A stretch of DNA of 46,852 nucleotides from GWB1-38-13 sp964608405 (GTDB taxonomy: Bacteria; Patescibacteriota; Microgenomatia; UBA8517). Position numbers and translations under genes: made by a program. The DNA lies in assembly GCA_964608405.1 (NCBI GenBank), contig CAZSNC010000003.1:1-46852 (forward strand), in the 5' to 3' direction. Under the pieces are notes generated by a model. That model was given only the letters and a program-made list of their open reading frames with translations, had not been told where the DNA came from and did not search any database. This document shows positions 1 to 8,849 of this stretch, in pieces (positions within the stretch are counted from its first letter, which is position 1; every line of letters begins with the position of its first letter).

Positions 1-383
1 CCTTTTTCAACATAAGGAAGAAGTTTGTCTTGTTGGGCTTTATTGAAACGGTGAATTTCGTCAATGAAAACAATCGGATTGTGAACGGAAAGAAGACGAT
101 TGTTTACTGAATCTTTAATAACTTTTTCAATATCTTTGATAGATGTTGAAACTGCTGAAAATTCATGAAATTCTCTTTTTAGTTCATGTGCAATGATTCT
201 TGCCAATGTGGTTTTACCCGTTCCCGGAGGACCCCAGAAAATAAGGGAGGGGAAATACCCCGTCTTTTGTGAATTTTTGAGAAGAATATTGATAACGCCT
301 TTTTCACCGACTATTTTTTCCTGGCCGACAAATTCCTTTAAAGCCTTTGGCCTTAATTTTTCCGGTAAGGGGACTGTGTCCAT
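1..383 (-). CDS. rarA: Replication-associated recombination ATPase RarA/MgsA, N-terminal part (runs off left edge)
   Basis: The minus strand is open from the ATG at 383 to the window edge, 127 codons with no stop. Residues 9-26 read KLRPKALKEFVGQEKIVG, the usual opening of the RarA/MgsA family. Walker A GPPGTGKT is at 51-58 and Walker B with the diagnostic extension FIDEIHRFNKAQQD at 106-119. Known role of the family: a clamp-loader-like AAA+ ATPase acting at stalled replication forks. The AAA small domain and the C-terminal tetramerisation domain lie outside the window. A TATAAT sits 7 nt before the ATG, which supports this start and suggests a leaderless transcript. RuvB and DnaX also share the AAA fold, but the HRFNKAQQD string favours RarA. 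Confidence 0.88.
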   Translation of the reverse strand, partial: MDTVPLPEKLRPKALKEFVGQEKIVGEKGVINILLKNSQKTGYFPSLIFWGPPGTGKTTLARIIAHELKREFHEFSAVSTSIKDIEKVIKDSVNNRLLSVHNPIVFIDEIHRFNKAQQDKLLPYVEK

Positions 384-390
384 TAATGAA

Positions 391-396
391 ATTATA
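391..396 (-). promoter_or_regulatory. -10 element of rarA
   Basis: TATAAT on the minus strand with 7 nt between it and the rarA ATG. Transcription would start at or beside the start codon. No convincing -35 was seen. Confidence 0.55.
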
Positions 397-457
397 TCCT
401 AACAAAAACCGAAGTAAAGAGAGTATGAAACGATATATTTACTTGTTTCTATGATGC

Positions 458-463
458 TATACT
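458..463 (+). promoter_or_regulatory. -10 element of the ABC exporter gene
   Basis: TATACT followed by 6 nt and then the second of two consecutive ATGs (467 and 470). The spacing favours the ATG at 470 as the leaderless start. Confidence 0.5.
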
Positions 464-469
464 CAAATG

Positions 470-2287
470 ATGGTTGGGAAAAAGTTTTTTAACGCGGCGT
501 CAAACGTAATGGGGAATCTTTATAGGATGCTTCGGATTTCCTATGAAGCTGATAAATTTTTAACTGTTGGATATTATGTTACTGCGGGATTGAGCGCTTT
601 TTTTCCGATAATCGCAAGCTATATTTTCAAGTTGTTTATAGACAACACTGTCAAGTCCCAGGGTGTTGCCGTAACGGTTCCGGTAATTTTGGTTGCAATT
701 TTGTCTTTACGCTATATCTCCGGCTGGTGTTGGGATTTGATGGGATGGATTTTGAAAGAGACTTATTTTGACTACCTTCTGCGTTACCGCTTACAAAACA
801 AACTTAATAGTGCCTTTGTTGAAAAGTTGTCCGAAATCGATATCGAACACTTGGAAGACAGCAAAACTCAGGATTTGATCACAAAAACCTCCGATACGCT
901 AACGTGGCGCCCTCCCGATTTTTTGAGGGCTTTTTCGTTTCTTTTCAGTAATATTGTAACGTTTATTTCCGTCTTTATTTTACTTGCCGGATATGATTGG
1001 TACTTGCCGTTTGTAATTGCTTTATTTGGAATACCGAGGTTTTACCTGCGTGCAAAACTGGGAACCATTCAGTGGTCGATTTGGGGAAGCGGGGCACAGG
1101 AGTCAAGGAAATTGTGGTATTTACAGTGGTTACTACGGCAGCAAAGGGCAATCGAAGAATCTCGAATTTTTGGATCCGCCAAATCATTACTGGAGAGATA
1201 TAAAGGTATTCAGGAGGAGTTGTATCGTAGAAACAAAAAACCTGTCCAAAGATATGTACTGGTGGCTTCCTTACCAAATATACTTGAAGCGGTTGTAACT
1301 TTCTACTTTGCCTATTCAAGACTTCCCTTAGTAATAAACGGTAGCATGTCAGTCGGAGATTACTCTTTTTTTATAGACCTTTTAAGCCGTGCAATTGAAT
1401 CGGTCGGAGGTATGGTTGGTAACTTAGGTTGGATGTATGAAAATAATTTATATGTGAACCATTTTTTTGAAATCCTAAATCTTCCTAAAAAGATAATCGA
1501 AAAAGTTCACCCCAAAAAAATACCTCCGGTTCCCGATCCTCCTGAAATTGAATTCAGAAATGTTTGGTTTAGATATCCCGGGTCAAAAAACAATATCTTA
1601 AAAAATGTCTCTTTTAAAATTAATTCAAAAGAAAATGTTGCTCTTGTTGGTAAAAACGGTGCCGGAAAAACGACTATCGTCAAACTCTTGTGTCGTTTTT
1701 ACGATGTAACGAAAGGTGAGATATTTATAAACAATGTAAATATAAAGGATATTAAACTGACGGAATGGTACAGGTATATGGGAACACTTTTTCAGGATTT
1801 CGTGAAGTATGAATTTTCCATTAAAGAAAATATTATTTTAGGGCATAAAAACCAAGCCGATGACGAGAAATTGCATGAATCGGCAAAAAAAAGCGGTGCT
1901 TATGAATTTATTGAAAACCTTCCAAAGAAATTTGACCAACAATTAGGGAAAGAATATGAAGAAGGTACCGAGTTGTCGCAGGGACAGTGGCAGAAATTAG
2001 CTATTGCCAGAGCTTTTTATGAGGGTGCACCCCTTCTGGTTTTGGATGAACCGACAAGTGCAATTGATGCAGAAGCGGAATATAAAATATTCAGTAATTT
2101 AAATAAATTATACAAAAATAAAAGTCTTTTCTTTATTTCCCATAGATTCTCAACAGTCAAAGATGCTGATAAAATTATTGTTTTGGATAAAGGAAGAATT
2201 ATCGAGGAAGGCAATCATGTTGTGTTAATGGATAAAAATGGAATTTATTCCCGTTTGTATTCATTGCAAGCCAAAGCATACAAATGA
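470..2287 (+). CDS. ABC exporter half-transporter (fused membrane and ATPase domains)
   Basis: About 605 residues, the normal size of an MsbA/MdlB-type half-transporter that works as a dimer in the cytoplasmic membrane. Hydrophobic segments occur in the first ~330 residues. The ATPase half has Walker A GKNGAGKTT near residue 393, signature LSQGQ near 503 (LSGGQ is usual), Walker B LLVLDEPTSAID near 522 and the switch histidine in ISHRFSTV. The substrate cannot be told: lipid, peptide and drug exporters look alike at this level. The next gene starts 13 nt after the stop, so they may be co-transcribed. Two ATGs open the frame (467, 470); the -10 spacing favours 470. No Shine-Dalgarno sequence is visible. 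Confidence 0.9.
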   Translation: MVGKKFFNAASNVMGNLYRMLRISYEADKFLTVGYYVTAGLSAFFPIIASYIFKLFIDNTVKSQGVAVTVPVILVAILSLRYISGWCWDLMGWILKETYFDYLLRYRLQNKLNSAFVEKLSEIDIEHLEDSKTQDLITKTSDTLTWRPPDFLRAFSFLFSNIVTFISVFILLAGYDWYLPFVIALFGIPRFYLRAKLGTIQWSIWGSGAQESRKLWYLQWLLRQQRAIEESRIFGSAKSLLERYKGIQEELYRRNKKPVQRYVLVASLPNILEAVVTFYFAYSRLPLVINGSMSVGDYSFFIDLLSRAIESVGGMVGNLGWMYENNLYVNHFFEILNLPKKIIEKVHPKKIPPVPDPPEIEFRNVWFRYPGSKNNILKNVSFKINSKENVALVGKNGAGKTTIVKLLCRFYDVTKGEIFINNVNIKDIKLTEWYRYMGTLFQDFVKYEFSIKENIILGHKNQADDEKLHESAKKSGAYEFIENLPKKFDQQLGKEYEEGTELSQGQWQKLAIARAFYEGAPLLVLDEPTSAIDAEAEYKIFSNLNKLYKNKSLFFISHRFSTVKDADKIIVLDKGRIIEEGNHVVLMDKNGIYSRLYSLQAKAYK

Positions 2288-2300
2288 TCAATACTTTTCT

Positions 2301-2951
2301 ATGAACATTTCGGATTTTTTTAAAGGAACGATTATCCTGGAAGAAGTGGTCTCTCCGGTTAACGGAAAAATTTCCGTTGTTAGGAGTTTGGGTCTGGGGA
2401 CGTATTTTCAGGTTGGGGATCTTACGCAATCCGGTGGAATTGTCTATGAAATTTGGAAAACAACTTTAAAGAAGGTTAAATCCATAATTACGCAGCCGAA
2501 TAATATATTAGTTCTCGGACTTGGTGGCGGAAACTGTGCAAAGCTCTCAAGGAAACTATGGCCATATGCACACATAACAGGAGTTGATTTTGATGAAACA
2601 ATTGTAAACCTCGGAAAAAAATATTTGGATTTGGGTAAGGTTGGTGCGGAAATTATTGTTTCGGATGCATTTGAGTTTATCGAAAAAGCCGCTCAGGCAA
2701 AAAAGGAATTTGACCTAATTATTGTCGACTTATATGTTGGTCAGGAGTTTCCTGTTGTTTTTGAAAGTGAAGCATTTTTGAACAATCTTGGGAAAATTCT
2801 CTCAAATTCGGGACTAACCGTTTTTAACAGACTTTATTTTGCAGAAAAAAGATCACAAACGGTTAAATTTGGAAACCGTCTGGAGAAGATTTTTCCCAAA
2901 GTCGAATATTTTTACCCCGAGGCAAATGTCATGATTCTTTGCAGAAAATAG
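2301..2951 (+). CDS. Spermidine-synthase-like SAM-dependent methyltransferase
   Basis: 216 residues. The Rossmann glycine motif LVLGLGGGN lies near residues 68-76, followed by the acidic ribose-binding strand ITGVDFDETIV and by IIVSDAFEFIEKA, then FDLIIVDLYVG, as in spermine/spermidine-synthase-fold proteins. It is shorter than true spermidine synthases (about 280-300 residues) and I cannot see the full polyamine-binding set, so a methyltransferase of unknown substrate is the safer call. The frame is open further upstream into the ABC gene, but the ATG at 2301, 13 nt past that gene's stop, is the sensible start. It is probably co-transcribed with the exporter. Confidence 0.7.
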   Translation: MNISDFFKGTIILEEVVSPVNGKISVVRSLGLGTYFQVGDLTQSGGIVYEIWKTTLKKVKSIITQPNNILVLGLGGGNCAKLSRKLWPYAHITGVDFDETIVNLGKKYLDLGKVGAEIIVSDAFEFIEKAAQAKKEFDLIIVDLYVGQEFPVVFESEAFLNNLGKILSNSGLTVFNRLYFAEKRSQTVKFGNRLEKIFPKVEYFYPEANVMILCRK

Positions 2952-2967
2952 AATAGAGAAGATAATA

Positions 2968-3450
2968 TTAATCCCTGAAAACCGGGTATTGTCTGTCGCC
3001 ATTTCGTGTGTCCATATAATACAATCCGCTTGAGTTTGCGTCTGTTTTTCTCTGAATAAAACTTAATATATTTTGAAAATATTTACAGTGGTTATTAAGG
3101 TATTTTTTAAAAGCGGGGTTTACCGCAGATAGGGAATAAAAAATGATAAAGGTAAAAATAAAAACTCCGACAAAGGTTGTTATTACTTTCAAAAGAAGTG
3201 AATTTCCCGACATAAGGTCCAGTCCGATAAATACAAATACAACAGGCCAGAAAGGAGTTAGATGAAGCCAGATTGCCCATGGGATTACAGCAAAATTATT
3301 CAAAAGAAGAATTACACCTGTTGATATAAAAATTATTCCTCCCAAAATATCCGGAAGTTTTATTGTATTACCCGATTTTAATGGAGCTTCAGAAATGTCT
3401 TTCTTGGTTTGATTCTTTATTTTTTCACCCTCGGAGAGCTTTTTATTCAC
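2968..3450 (-). CDS. Membrane protein with LiaF/DUF5668-like transmembrane unit
   Basis: 160 residues. A charged N-terminal region of about 30 residues is followed by hydrophobic helices around LGGIIFISTGVILLLNN, a PFWPVVFVFIGLDLM segment and VITTFVGVFIFTFIIFYSL. The helix, WP-V-hhhGhD, helix pattern is typical of the LiaF-type transmembrane domain that often accompanies PspC proteins. The C-terminal 50 residues are polar. The start overlaps the 3' end of the upstream pspC-like gene by 8 nt, so the two are translated from one mRNA. Family role: sensing or damping envelope stress; here that is inferred only from pairing and fold. Confidence 0.6.
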   Translation of the reverse strand: MNKKLSEGEKIKNQTKKDISEAPLKSGNTIKLPDILGGIIFISTGVILLLNNFAVIPWAIWLHLTPFWPVVFVFIGLDLMSGNSLLLKVITTFVGVFIFTFIIFYSLSAVNPAFKKYLNNHCKYFQNILSFIQRKTDANSSGLYYMDTRNGDRQYPVFRD

Positions 3451-3907
3451 TTTTTTTAAGTATGGCTATTCCTAAAACAATAACGATAATTGCGGGGAAA
3501 AACTTAACGACATATTTTAAATCCATAAAACCGAAGCTTTCCAGGAGAAGAACAATTCCGATGATGAGGATAGCTATACCGAAAAATCTCCGGGAATTTA
3601 TGCTATTTACGTCCGTTCTAATGTTTTGTGCAAATTCCTTCGCGGTATCCTTTATTTCATTGGTACTTTTTTCAATATTTTCCTTGGTCAATTCCGGCCC
3701 GGACGACTCTGATGGGATTATAAGCCAAAGAATTAAATATAGTAATATTCCTCCACCTCCAAAGATAGTGATGAGTACAAAAATTAGCCTTACAATTGTG
3801 GGATCTATTTGAAAAAACTCCCCAAGTCCTGCGCAGACACCTCCAACAACCCTATCTTTTGGTCGGCAAAGTCTAGTTGTGGTAACCGATTTACTGTGTT
3901 TATTCAT
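3443..3907 (-). CDS. PspC-domain envelope-stress membrane protein
   Basis: 154 residues. Residues ~13-65 form a clear PspC domain: RPKDRVVGGVCAGLGEFF, then IDPTIVRLIFVLITIFGGGG and LYLILWLIIP. A polar region of about 45 residues follows, then two more helices separated by SFGFMDLKYVVK, which resemble the LiaF-type unit of the next gene. PspC proteins are inner-membrane phage-shock or LiaRS-related stress components. First gene of a two-gene minus-strand operon, overlapping its partner by 8 nt and divergent from the gene at 4051. Confidence 0.85.
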   Translation of the reverse strand: MNKHSKSVTTTRLCRPKDRVVGGVCAGLGEFFQIDPTIVRLIFVLITIFGGGGILLYLILWLIIPSESSGPELTKENIEKSTNEIKDTAKEFAQNIRTDVNSINSRRFFGIAILIIGIVLLLESFGFMDLKYVVKFFPAIIVIVLGIAILKKSE

Positions 3908-4050
3908 GATTTTATAAATAAATACTACAAAAATACTAAGGTAATTTCAATAATATATTATTATAGGCCTAATTGTATTTGGTGTTAATGTATTTCATTG
4001 CCGTAAAACCTTTGCAATATTAGCATATAAATGATACTATAAGATATATT
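3908..4050. promoter_or_regulatory. Divergent promoter region between pspC-like gene and 4051 gene
   Basis: 143 bp without a gene. It contains a 14-bp palindrome AATAATATATTATT (3949-3962), an 8-bp palindrome TAGGCCTA (3964-3971), and for the rightward gene a TATAAG (4038-4043) ending 7 nt before its ATG. No tRNA or terminator is seen. The palindromes could be operators, but base composition alone makes AT palindromes common. Confidence 0.4.
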
Positions 4051-5094
4051 ATGTCAACTTGTGAAGGGAATTTAACTTCTCATGAGCTCGTGGCCAAAAC
4101 TAAGGAGTTTGACAGATATTTGAATTCAGTTGACTGGAGGACTCTTAAATTGTTTTCGCAACGTTTTCCTGTTGACTGGAATTATGCATGTGTTTTCGCA
4201 ATTGGATTGAAACCTGCGTTCAATGTTGATTGTGACGAGGCACTATTACTAGTGAACAAAATATTACCCCCAAGTGTTAAAGAGGGTGTCATAGAGACAT
4301 CAAACCGCTGGTTTGTAAATGTGGTTGAGGCTTCAAAAATAATAAGTTCCAATAGGCATTATTTTCCTGATTTTAATGTAGATTGGATTGGAAATAGAGA
4401 TAGCATAAAAAGGTATGTTGAGTTAAGAACTACAAATCGTCGTCAGTCCCCGGAAGAGGCTGTGAAAACAGGTTTGTTGTTTGGGTATCCTGAAAAATCA
4501 GTATTGGCTTATGCGAGACATCTGCCAACAGAGACGGAAATATTCCACGGTTTTGGCATGAAGTTTGCTGCCACCATTGAGGACCGCGACACCTTTGGTT
4601 TGAATTATAAAAACAAATGTAAGATGTCTGGTATTGAGGAAGTTAACATAGGTATTCAAAACCGTGTTGAGAAATTATTTTTGAAGTCATTGAATGGAAA
4701 AAGGAGAACAATTCGCATTATTAATTATAAAGGTTCGGATTTATTGGAGGTTATTGATTGTAACAAAGATCAAGGTTTGCTTGTGAAAGACCTCTTATTA
4801 TTAAGGAAAAATCCAAAAGAGCCCTTAGACGATATCGATACCCTAATAACAATTTTTGGGGAAAAGTATCATATCCGAGAGATGAAAAACCCAAAAGAGT
4901 GGGAAGGCGGAAATTGGTCTCAGAATCTTCATGATAATTCTCGTGATGGAATAATCCAATATCTTCGGATGAGCGAGTCTTTGAAGGATTATGAGTATTA
5001 TGGATGTCATGTAGAAATGTCAGAGTTCGTCAATTGGCTCCCTGAGGAAATTGGAAAACGTACAGCTTTTCTATTAGGAAAACCACGGTGTTAG
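4051..5094 (+). CDS. Hypothetical protein (347 residues, no family recognised)
   Basis: No recognised domain, signal peptide or membrane helix; it looks soluble and cytoplasmic. It has an aromatic, charged composition, with several Trp and Cys residues (VDWRTLKLF, FPVDWNYAC, WFVNVVEA) and a C-terminal half rich in acidic and aromatic residues (EMKNPKEWEGGNWSQN). It stands alone between divergent and downstream promoters, with its own -10 (TATAAG, 7 nt before the ATG). Its stop codon lies inside an inverted repeat (5089-5119). Codon use looks similar to neighbours, so there is no strong sign of recent transfer. Confidence 0.7.
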   Translation: MSTCEGNLTSHELVAKTKEFDRYLNSVDWRTLKLFSQRFPVDWNYACVFAIGLKPAFNVDCDEALLLVNKILPPSVKEGVIETSNRWFVNVVEASKIISSNRHYFPDFNVDWIGNRDSIKRYVELRTTNRRQSPEEAVKTGLLFGYPEKSVLAYARHLPTETEIFHGFGMKFAATIEDRDTFGLNYKNKCKMSGIEEVNIGIQNRVEKLFLKSLNGKRRTIRIINYKGSDLLEVIDCNKDQGLLVKDLLLLRKNPKEPLDDIDTLITIFGEKYHIREMKNPKEWEGGNWSQNLHDNSRDGIIQYLRMSESLKDYEYYGCHVEMSEFVNWLPEEIGKRTAFLLGKPRC

Positions 5095-5119
5095 CAAATT
5101 CTTTCTTCATCTGCTAACA
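5089..5119. terminator. Inverted repeat spanning the stop codon of the 4051 gene
   Basis: TGTTAGCA (5089-5096) and TGCTAACA (5112-5119) form a perfect 8-bp stem with a 15-nt pyrimidine-rich loop; the stop TAG at 5092-5094 is inside the left arm. No U-tract follows, so it is not a classical intrinsic terminator. It lies where the -35 region of secA would be and could instead be an operator. Confidence 0.35.
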
Positions 5120-5128
5120 TGATTGTTG

Positions 5129-5134
5129 TAAAAT
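5129..5134 (+). promoter_or_regulatory. Putative -10 element of secA
   Basis: TAAAAT ending 8 nt before the secA ATG. It would give a leader of only 0-2 nt. Confidence 0.4.
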
Positions 5135-5142
5135 GATACCCT

Positions 5143-7872
5143 ATGTTTAAGATATTTTCGGGACTTTTAGATGTAAACCAAAGAGAGGTTACAAGACTTT
5201 CCAAGATCGTACAGCAAGTTAACGCCTTCGAGCCATCGGTAAAAAAACTCAAAGACAGCGATTTTACAGAAAAAACGCAAGAGTTAAAGGAGAAACTTGC
5301 CAGAGGATCGTCTTTGGAAGAAATTCTTCCCGAGGCTTTTGCATGCGTGCGTGAAGCGACAGTCAGGGTTTTGGGAAAAAGACATTTTGATGTTCAGTTA
5401 ATGGCATCAACTGCCCTTTTTGAAGGAAAGATTGCAGAGCAAAAAACCGGTGAAGGTAAAACTCTCTCGGCCGTTCCGGCACTGTATCTTCGAGCCCTTA
5501 TCGGAAAAGGTGCACACCTTGTGACGGTTAACGATTATCTTGCTCGCCGTGATGCGGGATGGAATGCGCCGATTTTTCGACTTTTGGGACTTACAACCGG
5601 AGTAATCGCCCAGGAAATGAAATCATATGTTTACGACCATGAGTTTTCCGATACAAGTCATGGTGATGAAAGACTGGCCCACCTAAAGCCATCATCAAGA
5701 AGAGAAGCATATGCTTGTGATATCACTTATGGAACCAATAATGAATTTGGTTTCGATTACCTTCGTGACAACATGGTTCAAAGCGTTGACGAGATGGTTC
5801 AAAGAGGCCATTATTTTGCGATTGTTGACGAGGTCGATTCAATTTTAATTGACGAAGCGAGAACTCCGCTTATCATTTCTGCACCCGATACGGAACCTAC
5901 CCAGAAATACTATGAATTTGCACGTCTTGTAGGGCAGCTTAATCCGGATACCGACTACACAATTGACGAGAAATTAAAAAGTGCAACTCTAACCGAACAC
6001 GGGATATCCCGTGTTGAAAAAATACTGGGGATTGATAACCTGTACGAAAAAGATTTTGATTCTATCCACCACATCGAAAATGCTCTTCGTGCAAAGACAC
6101 TGTACCTCAAAGACAGGGAATATGTTGTTAAGGATGATGCCGTAACTATTGTTGATGAATTTACGGGAAGGTTGATGTTCGGGAGGCGTTGGAGTGACGG
6201 GTTGCACCAGGCAGTGGAAGCAAAAGAGGGTGTAACTATTCAACAGGAAAGTAAAACCTTGGCAACAATTTCTTTCCAAAATTACTTTAGGATGTATGAA
6301 CACCTTTCAGGTATGACGGGTACCGCTGCAACCGAAGCCGAAGAATTTAGAAAGATTTATAAAACGGATGTTGTTGTTATCCCCACCAACAAAAAGATGG
6401 TAAGAATTGACAATCCCGACATGATTTACAAAACCCTCCGTGGTAAATATGGCGCGATTGTTTCGGAAATTGAAGAGCGGTATAAAAAGGGACAGCCGGT
6501 TTTGGTCGGAACGACCTCGATTGAGAAAAACGAAATTATTGATGAATATCTCAAGAAGAAGAAAATTCCCCACAATGTACTGAACGCGAAAAACCATGAG
6601 AAGGAGGCAACAATTATTGCTCAGGCAGGAAGACCCGGGGCTGTTACTGTTGCAACCAATATGGCAGGAAGAGGAGTTGATATTGTTTTAGGAGGATCGC
6701 CTCCCGACAGGCCTGAAGGGGTGCCAACGGAGAAATATTTAAAGTCAAAAGAGTATAAAAATTGGGAGGAACTGCACGACAAAGTTATTGCTGCCGGCGG
6801 ACTTCATGTCATTGGAACGGAAAGACACGAAAGTAGAAGGATAGACAACCAATTAAGAGGTCGTTCGGGTCGTCAGGGAGACCCGGGTTCATCGAGATTT
6901 TATTTATCACTTGAGGATGATCTTATGAGAATATTCGGTGGGGAACAGATAATCTCGTTGATGGATAGATTTAAACTTCCCGAGGATCAGCCGATCGAAA
7001 ATTCTTTCATAAGCCGGGCAATAGAGGGAGCACAAAGCAAAGTTGAAGGATTTCATTTTGATGCAAGAAAAAGTTTGGTTGAGTATGACGATGTCAAAAA
7101 TCAGCAAAGGGAAATAATTTACAAATTAAGAAAAGAAGTACTGGAATCCAATGATTTGGGTGAAAAAATCAAGGAAAAACTGCAAACAGAAATTGACAAC
7201 ATTGTTAATTTTTCCGTTTCCCCGGAAGACCAAAAGTTGGATCCGGAAAAAGCCATCGTGGGGCTCGTGGAAATTGTACCTTTTGATGAAAGCGGAAGGA
7301 TTGCTTTGAAAGGTCAACTCAAAGACGGGAAGAGTACTCAAGATGTCAGGGACTTCTTCGAAAAAGTTGTGATGGATATTTATCAAGGAAGGAAGAAAGA
7401 ACTTGGTGACAATGTTTTTTTCCAGGTGGAAAAATTTGCATACCTGTCCTCAATTGATCATATGTGGATCGAACATCTTGATGCAATTGATGCCTTTGAA
7501 GATGCGGTAAAACTTCGCGGATATGCACAAAAGGATCCTTTGGCTGAATTTAAAAATGAAGCATTCGGTATGTTTGAGGGATTGCTTGCTAAAATTGACA
7601 CTGAAATTACAAGGAGACTTTTTAGAATCGGTGTTGCATCAACTCCATCCCCCGTCATTCCAATTCAACAAGCAAAAACAAATGTCGACCAACTCGACCA
7701 GACGGGTCTTTCGGAATATGGAGAGGATAGAACAGCACAAAAAGGACAGTCGGCGTTTGGAAACACGCCTGGCAATAATCAACAAACAAAAAATAGGTTG
7801 GGAAGGAATGACCCTTGCTGGTGTGGTTCAGGGAAGAAATGGAAGAAATGTCACTATCCGCAAGAAGGATAG
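5143..7872 (+). CDS. secA: Preprotein translocase ATPase SecA
   Basis: 909 residues, the full length of bacterial SecA. Visible motifs: TGEGKTLSAVPALY (Walker A, ~102-115), VTVNDYLARRDA, the TYGTNNEFGFDYLRDNM motif, IVDEVDSILIDEARTPLI (DEAD-box, ~228), VATNMAGRGVDI, and GTERHESRRIDNQLRGRSGRQGD split across the second motor domain. The C-terminus carries the zinc-binding SEC-C motif CWCGSGKKWKKCH, which in known SecAs contacts SecB or lipid. It drives Sec-dependent export of secreted and surface proteins, including the signal-peptide proteins at 33-46.8 kb. It is a single gene with its own putative -10 and no Shine-Dalgarno sequence. Confidence 0.98.
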   Translation: MFKIFSGLLDVNQREVTRLSKIVQQVNAFEPSVKKLKDSDFTEKTQELKEKLARGSSLEEILPEAFACVREATVRVLGKRHFDVQLMASTALFEGKIAEQKTGEGKTLSAVPALYLRALIGKGAHLVTVNDYLARRDAGWNAPIFRLLGLTTGVIAQEMKSYVYDHEFSDTSHGDERLAHLKPSSRREAYACDITYGTNNEFGFDYLRDNMVQSVDEMVQRGHYFAIVDEVDSILIDEARTPLIISAPDTEPTQKYYEFARLVGQLNPDTDYTIDEKLKSATLTEHGISRVEKILGIDNLYEKDFDSIHHIENALRAKTLYLKDREYVVKDDAVTIVDEFTGRLMFGRRWSDGLHQAVEAKEGVTIQQESKTLATISFQNYFRMYEHLSGMTGTAATEAEEFRKIYKTDVVVIPTNKKMVRIDNPDMIYKTLRGKYGAIVSEIEERYKKGQPVLVGTTSIEKNEIIDEYLKKKKIPHNVLNAKNHEKEATIIAQAGRPGAVTVATNMAGRGVDIVLGGSPPDRPEGVPTEKYLKSKEYKNWEELHDKVIAAGGLHVIGTERHESRRIDNQLRGRSGRQGDPGSSRFYLSLEDDLMRIFGGEQIISLMDRFKLPEDQPIENSFISRAIEGAQSKVEGFHFDARKSLVEYDDVKNQQREIIYKLRKEVLESNDLGEKIKEKLQTEIDNIVNFSVSPEDQKLDPEKAIVGLVEIVPFDESGRIALKGQLKDGKSTQDVRDFFEKVVMDIYQGRKKELGDNVFFQVEKFAYLSSIDHMWIEHLDAIDAFEDAVKLRGYAQKDPLAEFKNEAFGMFEGLLAKIDTEITRRLFRIGVASTPSPVIPIQQAKTNVDQLDQTGLSEYGEDRTAQKGQSAFGNTPGNNQQTKNRLGRNDPCWCGSGKKWKKCHYPQEG

Positions 7873-7982
7873 ACAATGTGAAATTTCAAGTAAGGTTGAA
7901 TGTTGGACGCGGCATTATTACCTACAAGTGAGATTAAATTTTGTTTTTAACAACATGATCCGTTTAGACATATAATAAATTT
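7873..7982 (+). promoter_or_regulatory. Intergenic region with promoter of the EamA gene
   Basis: 110 bp between secA and the EamA gene. The only strong element is TATAAT at 7971-7976, exactly 6 nt before the next ATG, which predicts a leaderless message. No terminator-like hairpin with a U-tract follows secA, and no small gene is convincing here. Confidence 0.55.
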
Positions 7983-8846
7983 ATGACCGGTGTAATAGCT
8001 GCAGTTTATTCTTCGTTATTTCTCGCCTTGTCTCAAGCGTCACTAAAAAAAAGTTATCGTGATATTTCTCCATCTGTAGCTTTTTTTATTGATACCTTAT
8101 TGGCATTAATAATTTGGATACCTATTGCTTTATTTATTGGGATAAACCTGTCTTATTTCAAAGAGGTTTTAATATATGCAATTCTCTCAGCTGTGTTATC
8201 AGAGGCTTTATATTTCTATGCGCTCTCGAAAGGACAATTAAGTTTAACAGCAATACTAATCGGCAGTTATCCAATCTATACAGTTCTATTTTCGTATTTT
8301 GTTAATAGGGAAGTATTATCGGTGATTCAGGGTGTCTTTGTGGTAGTAACGATATTCGGGACTATGGTTTCCTATCTTCCTTCAAAATTAAATAAAGATG
8401 AATTAAAAAAAAGCGGCGCTATTTTTTGGCCACTTCTTGCTGCAATTGCGATTGGTTTATCGGACACCATATCCAAAAGAATAATTAATAAGACAAACGA
8501 CTTGACCTTTTTATTTGTTTTGGCTTTAGTCCAGATTCCGATCGCTTTTATCTATATGCGTATGGAGAAGCAGAATATTTCCAATGAATTGGGTAAAATT
8601 AAAGCAAAGATTTACGATTATAAAAACGCAATTGCCGGTTCGCTTTTCAATGTGATAGGAACAGGTCTTCTATGGATTGCGTTTTCAAAAACCCTCGCGT
8701 CGATTGCTTCCCCTATTACATCTACAAGTGGTGCTTTGGTTATAATAATTTCCTTATTATTTTTGGAAGAAAAAATATCGTTAAGGCAAATTGTAGGAAT
8801 TCTCTTTGCATTTGTGGGTATAATTGGTATTGCTTCAGTTGCATAA
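7983..8846 (+). CDS. EamA/DMT-superfamily transporter
   Basis: 287 residues, about ten transmembrane helices arranged as two EamA repeats separated by the polar stretch SKLNKDELKKSG near residue 140. The first repeat has the typical ALYFYALSKGQLS followed by a helix; the second ends ITSTSGALVIIISLLFLEEKISLRQIVGILFAFVGI (shown in sections by position ~238-275), the characteristic second-repeat ending of drug/metabolite exporters. The substrate is unknown; family members export amino acids, nucleotides or small metabolites. The next gene begins 3 nt after the stop, so the TrmB-like protein is probably co-expressed with the transporter. Confidence 0.85.
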   Translation: MTGVIAAVYSSLFLALSQASLKKSYRDISPSVAFFIDTLLALIIWIPIALFIGINLSYFKEVLIYAILSAVLSEALYFYALSKGQLSLTAILIGSYPIYTVLFSYFVNREVLSVIQGVFVVVTIFGTMVSYLPSKLNKDELKKSGAIFWPLLAAIAIGLSDTISKRIINKTNDLTFLFVLALVQIPIAFIYMRMEKQNISNELGKIKAKIYDYKNAIAGSLFNVIGTGLLWIAFSKTLASIASPITSTSGALVIIISLLFLEEKISLRQIVGILFAFVGIIGIASVA

Positions 8847-8849
8847 AAT

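Noticed and set aside
7523..7975. Open frame overlapping the 3' end of secA and the following intergenic region
   Set aside because: Shadow of secA in another frame; composition is not protein-like and the SEC-C motif is in the secA frame.
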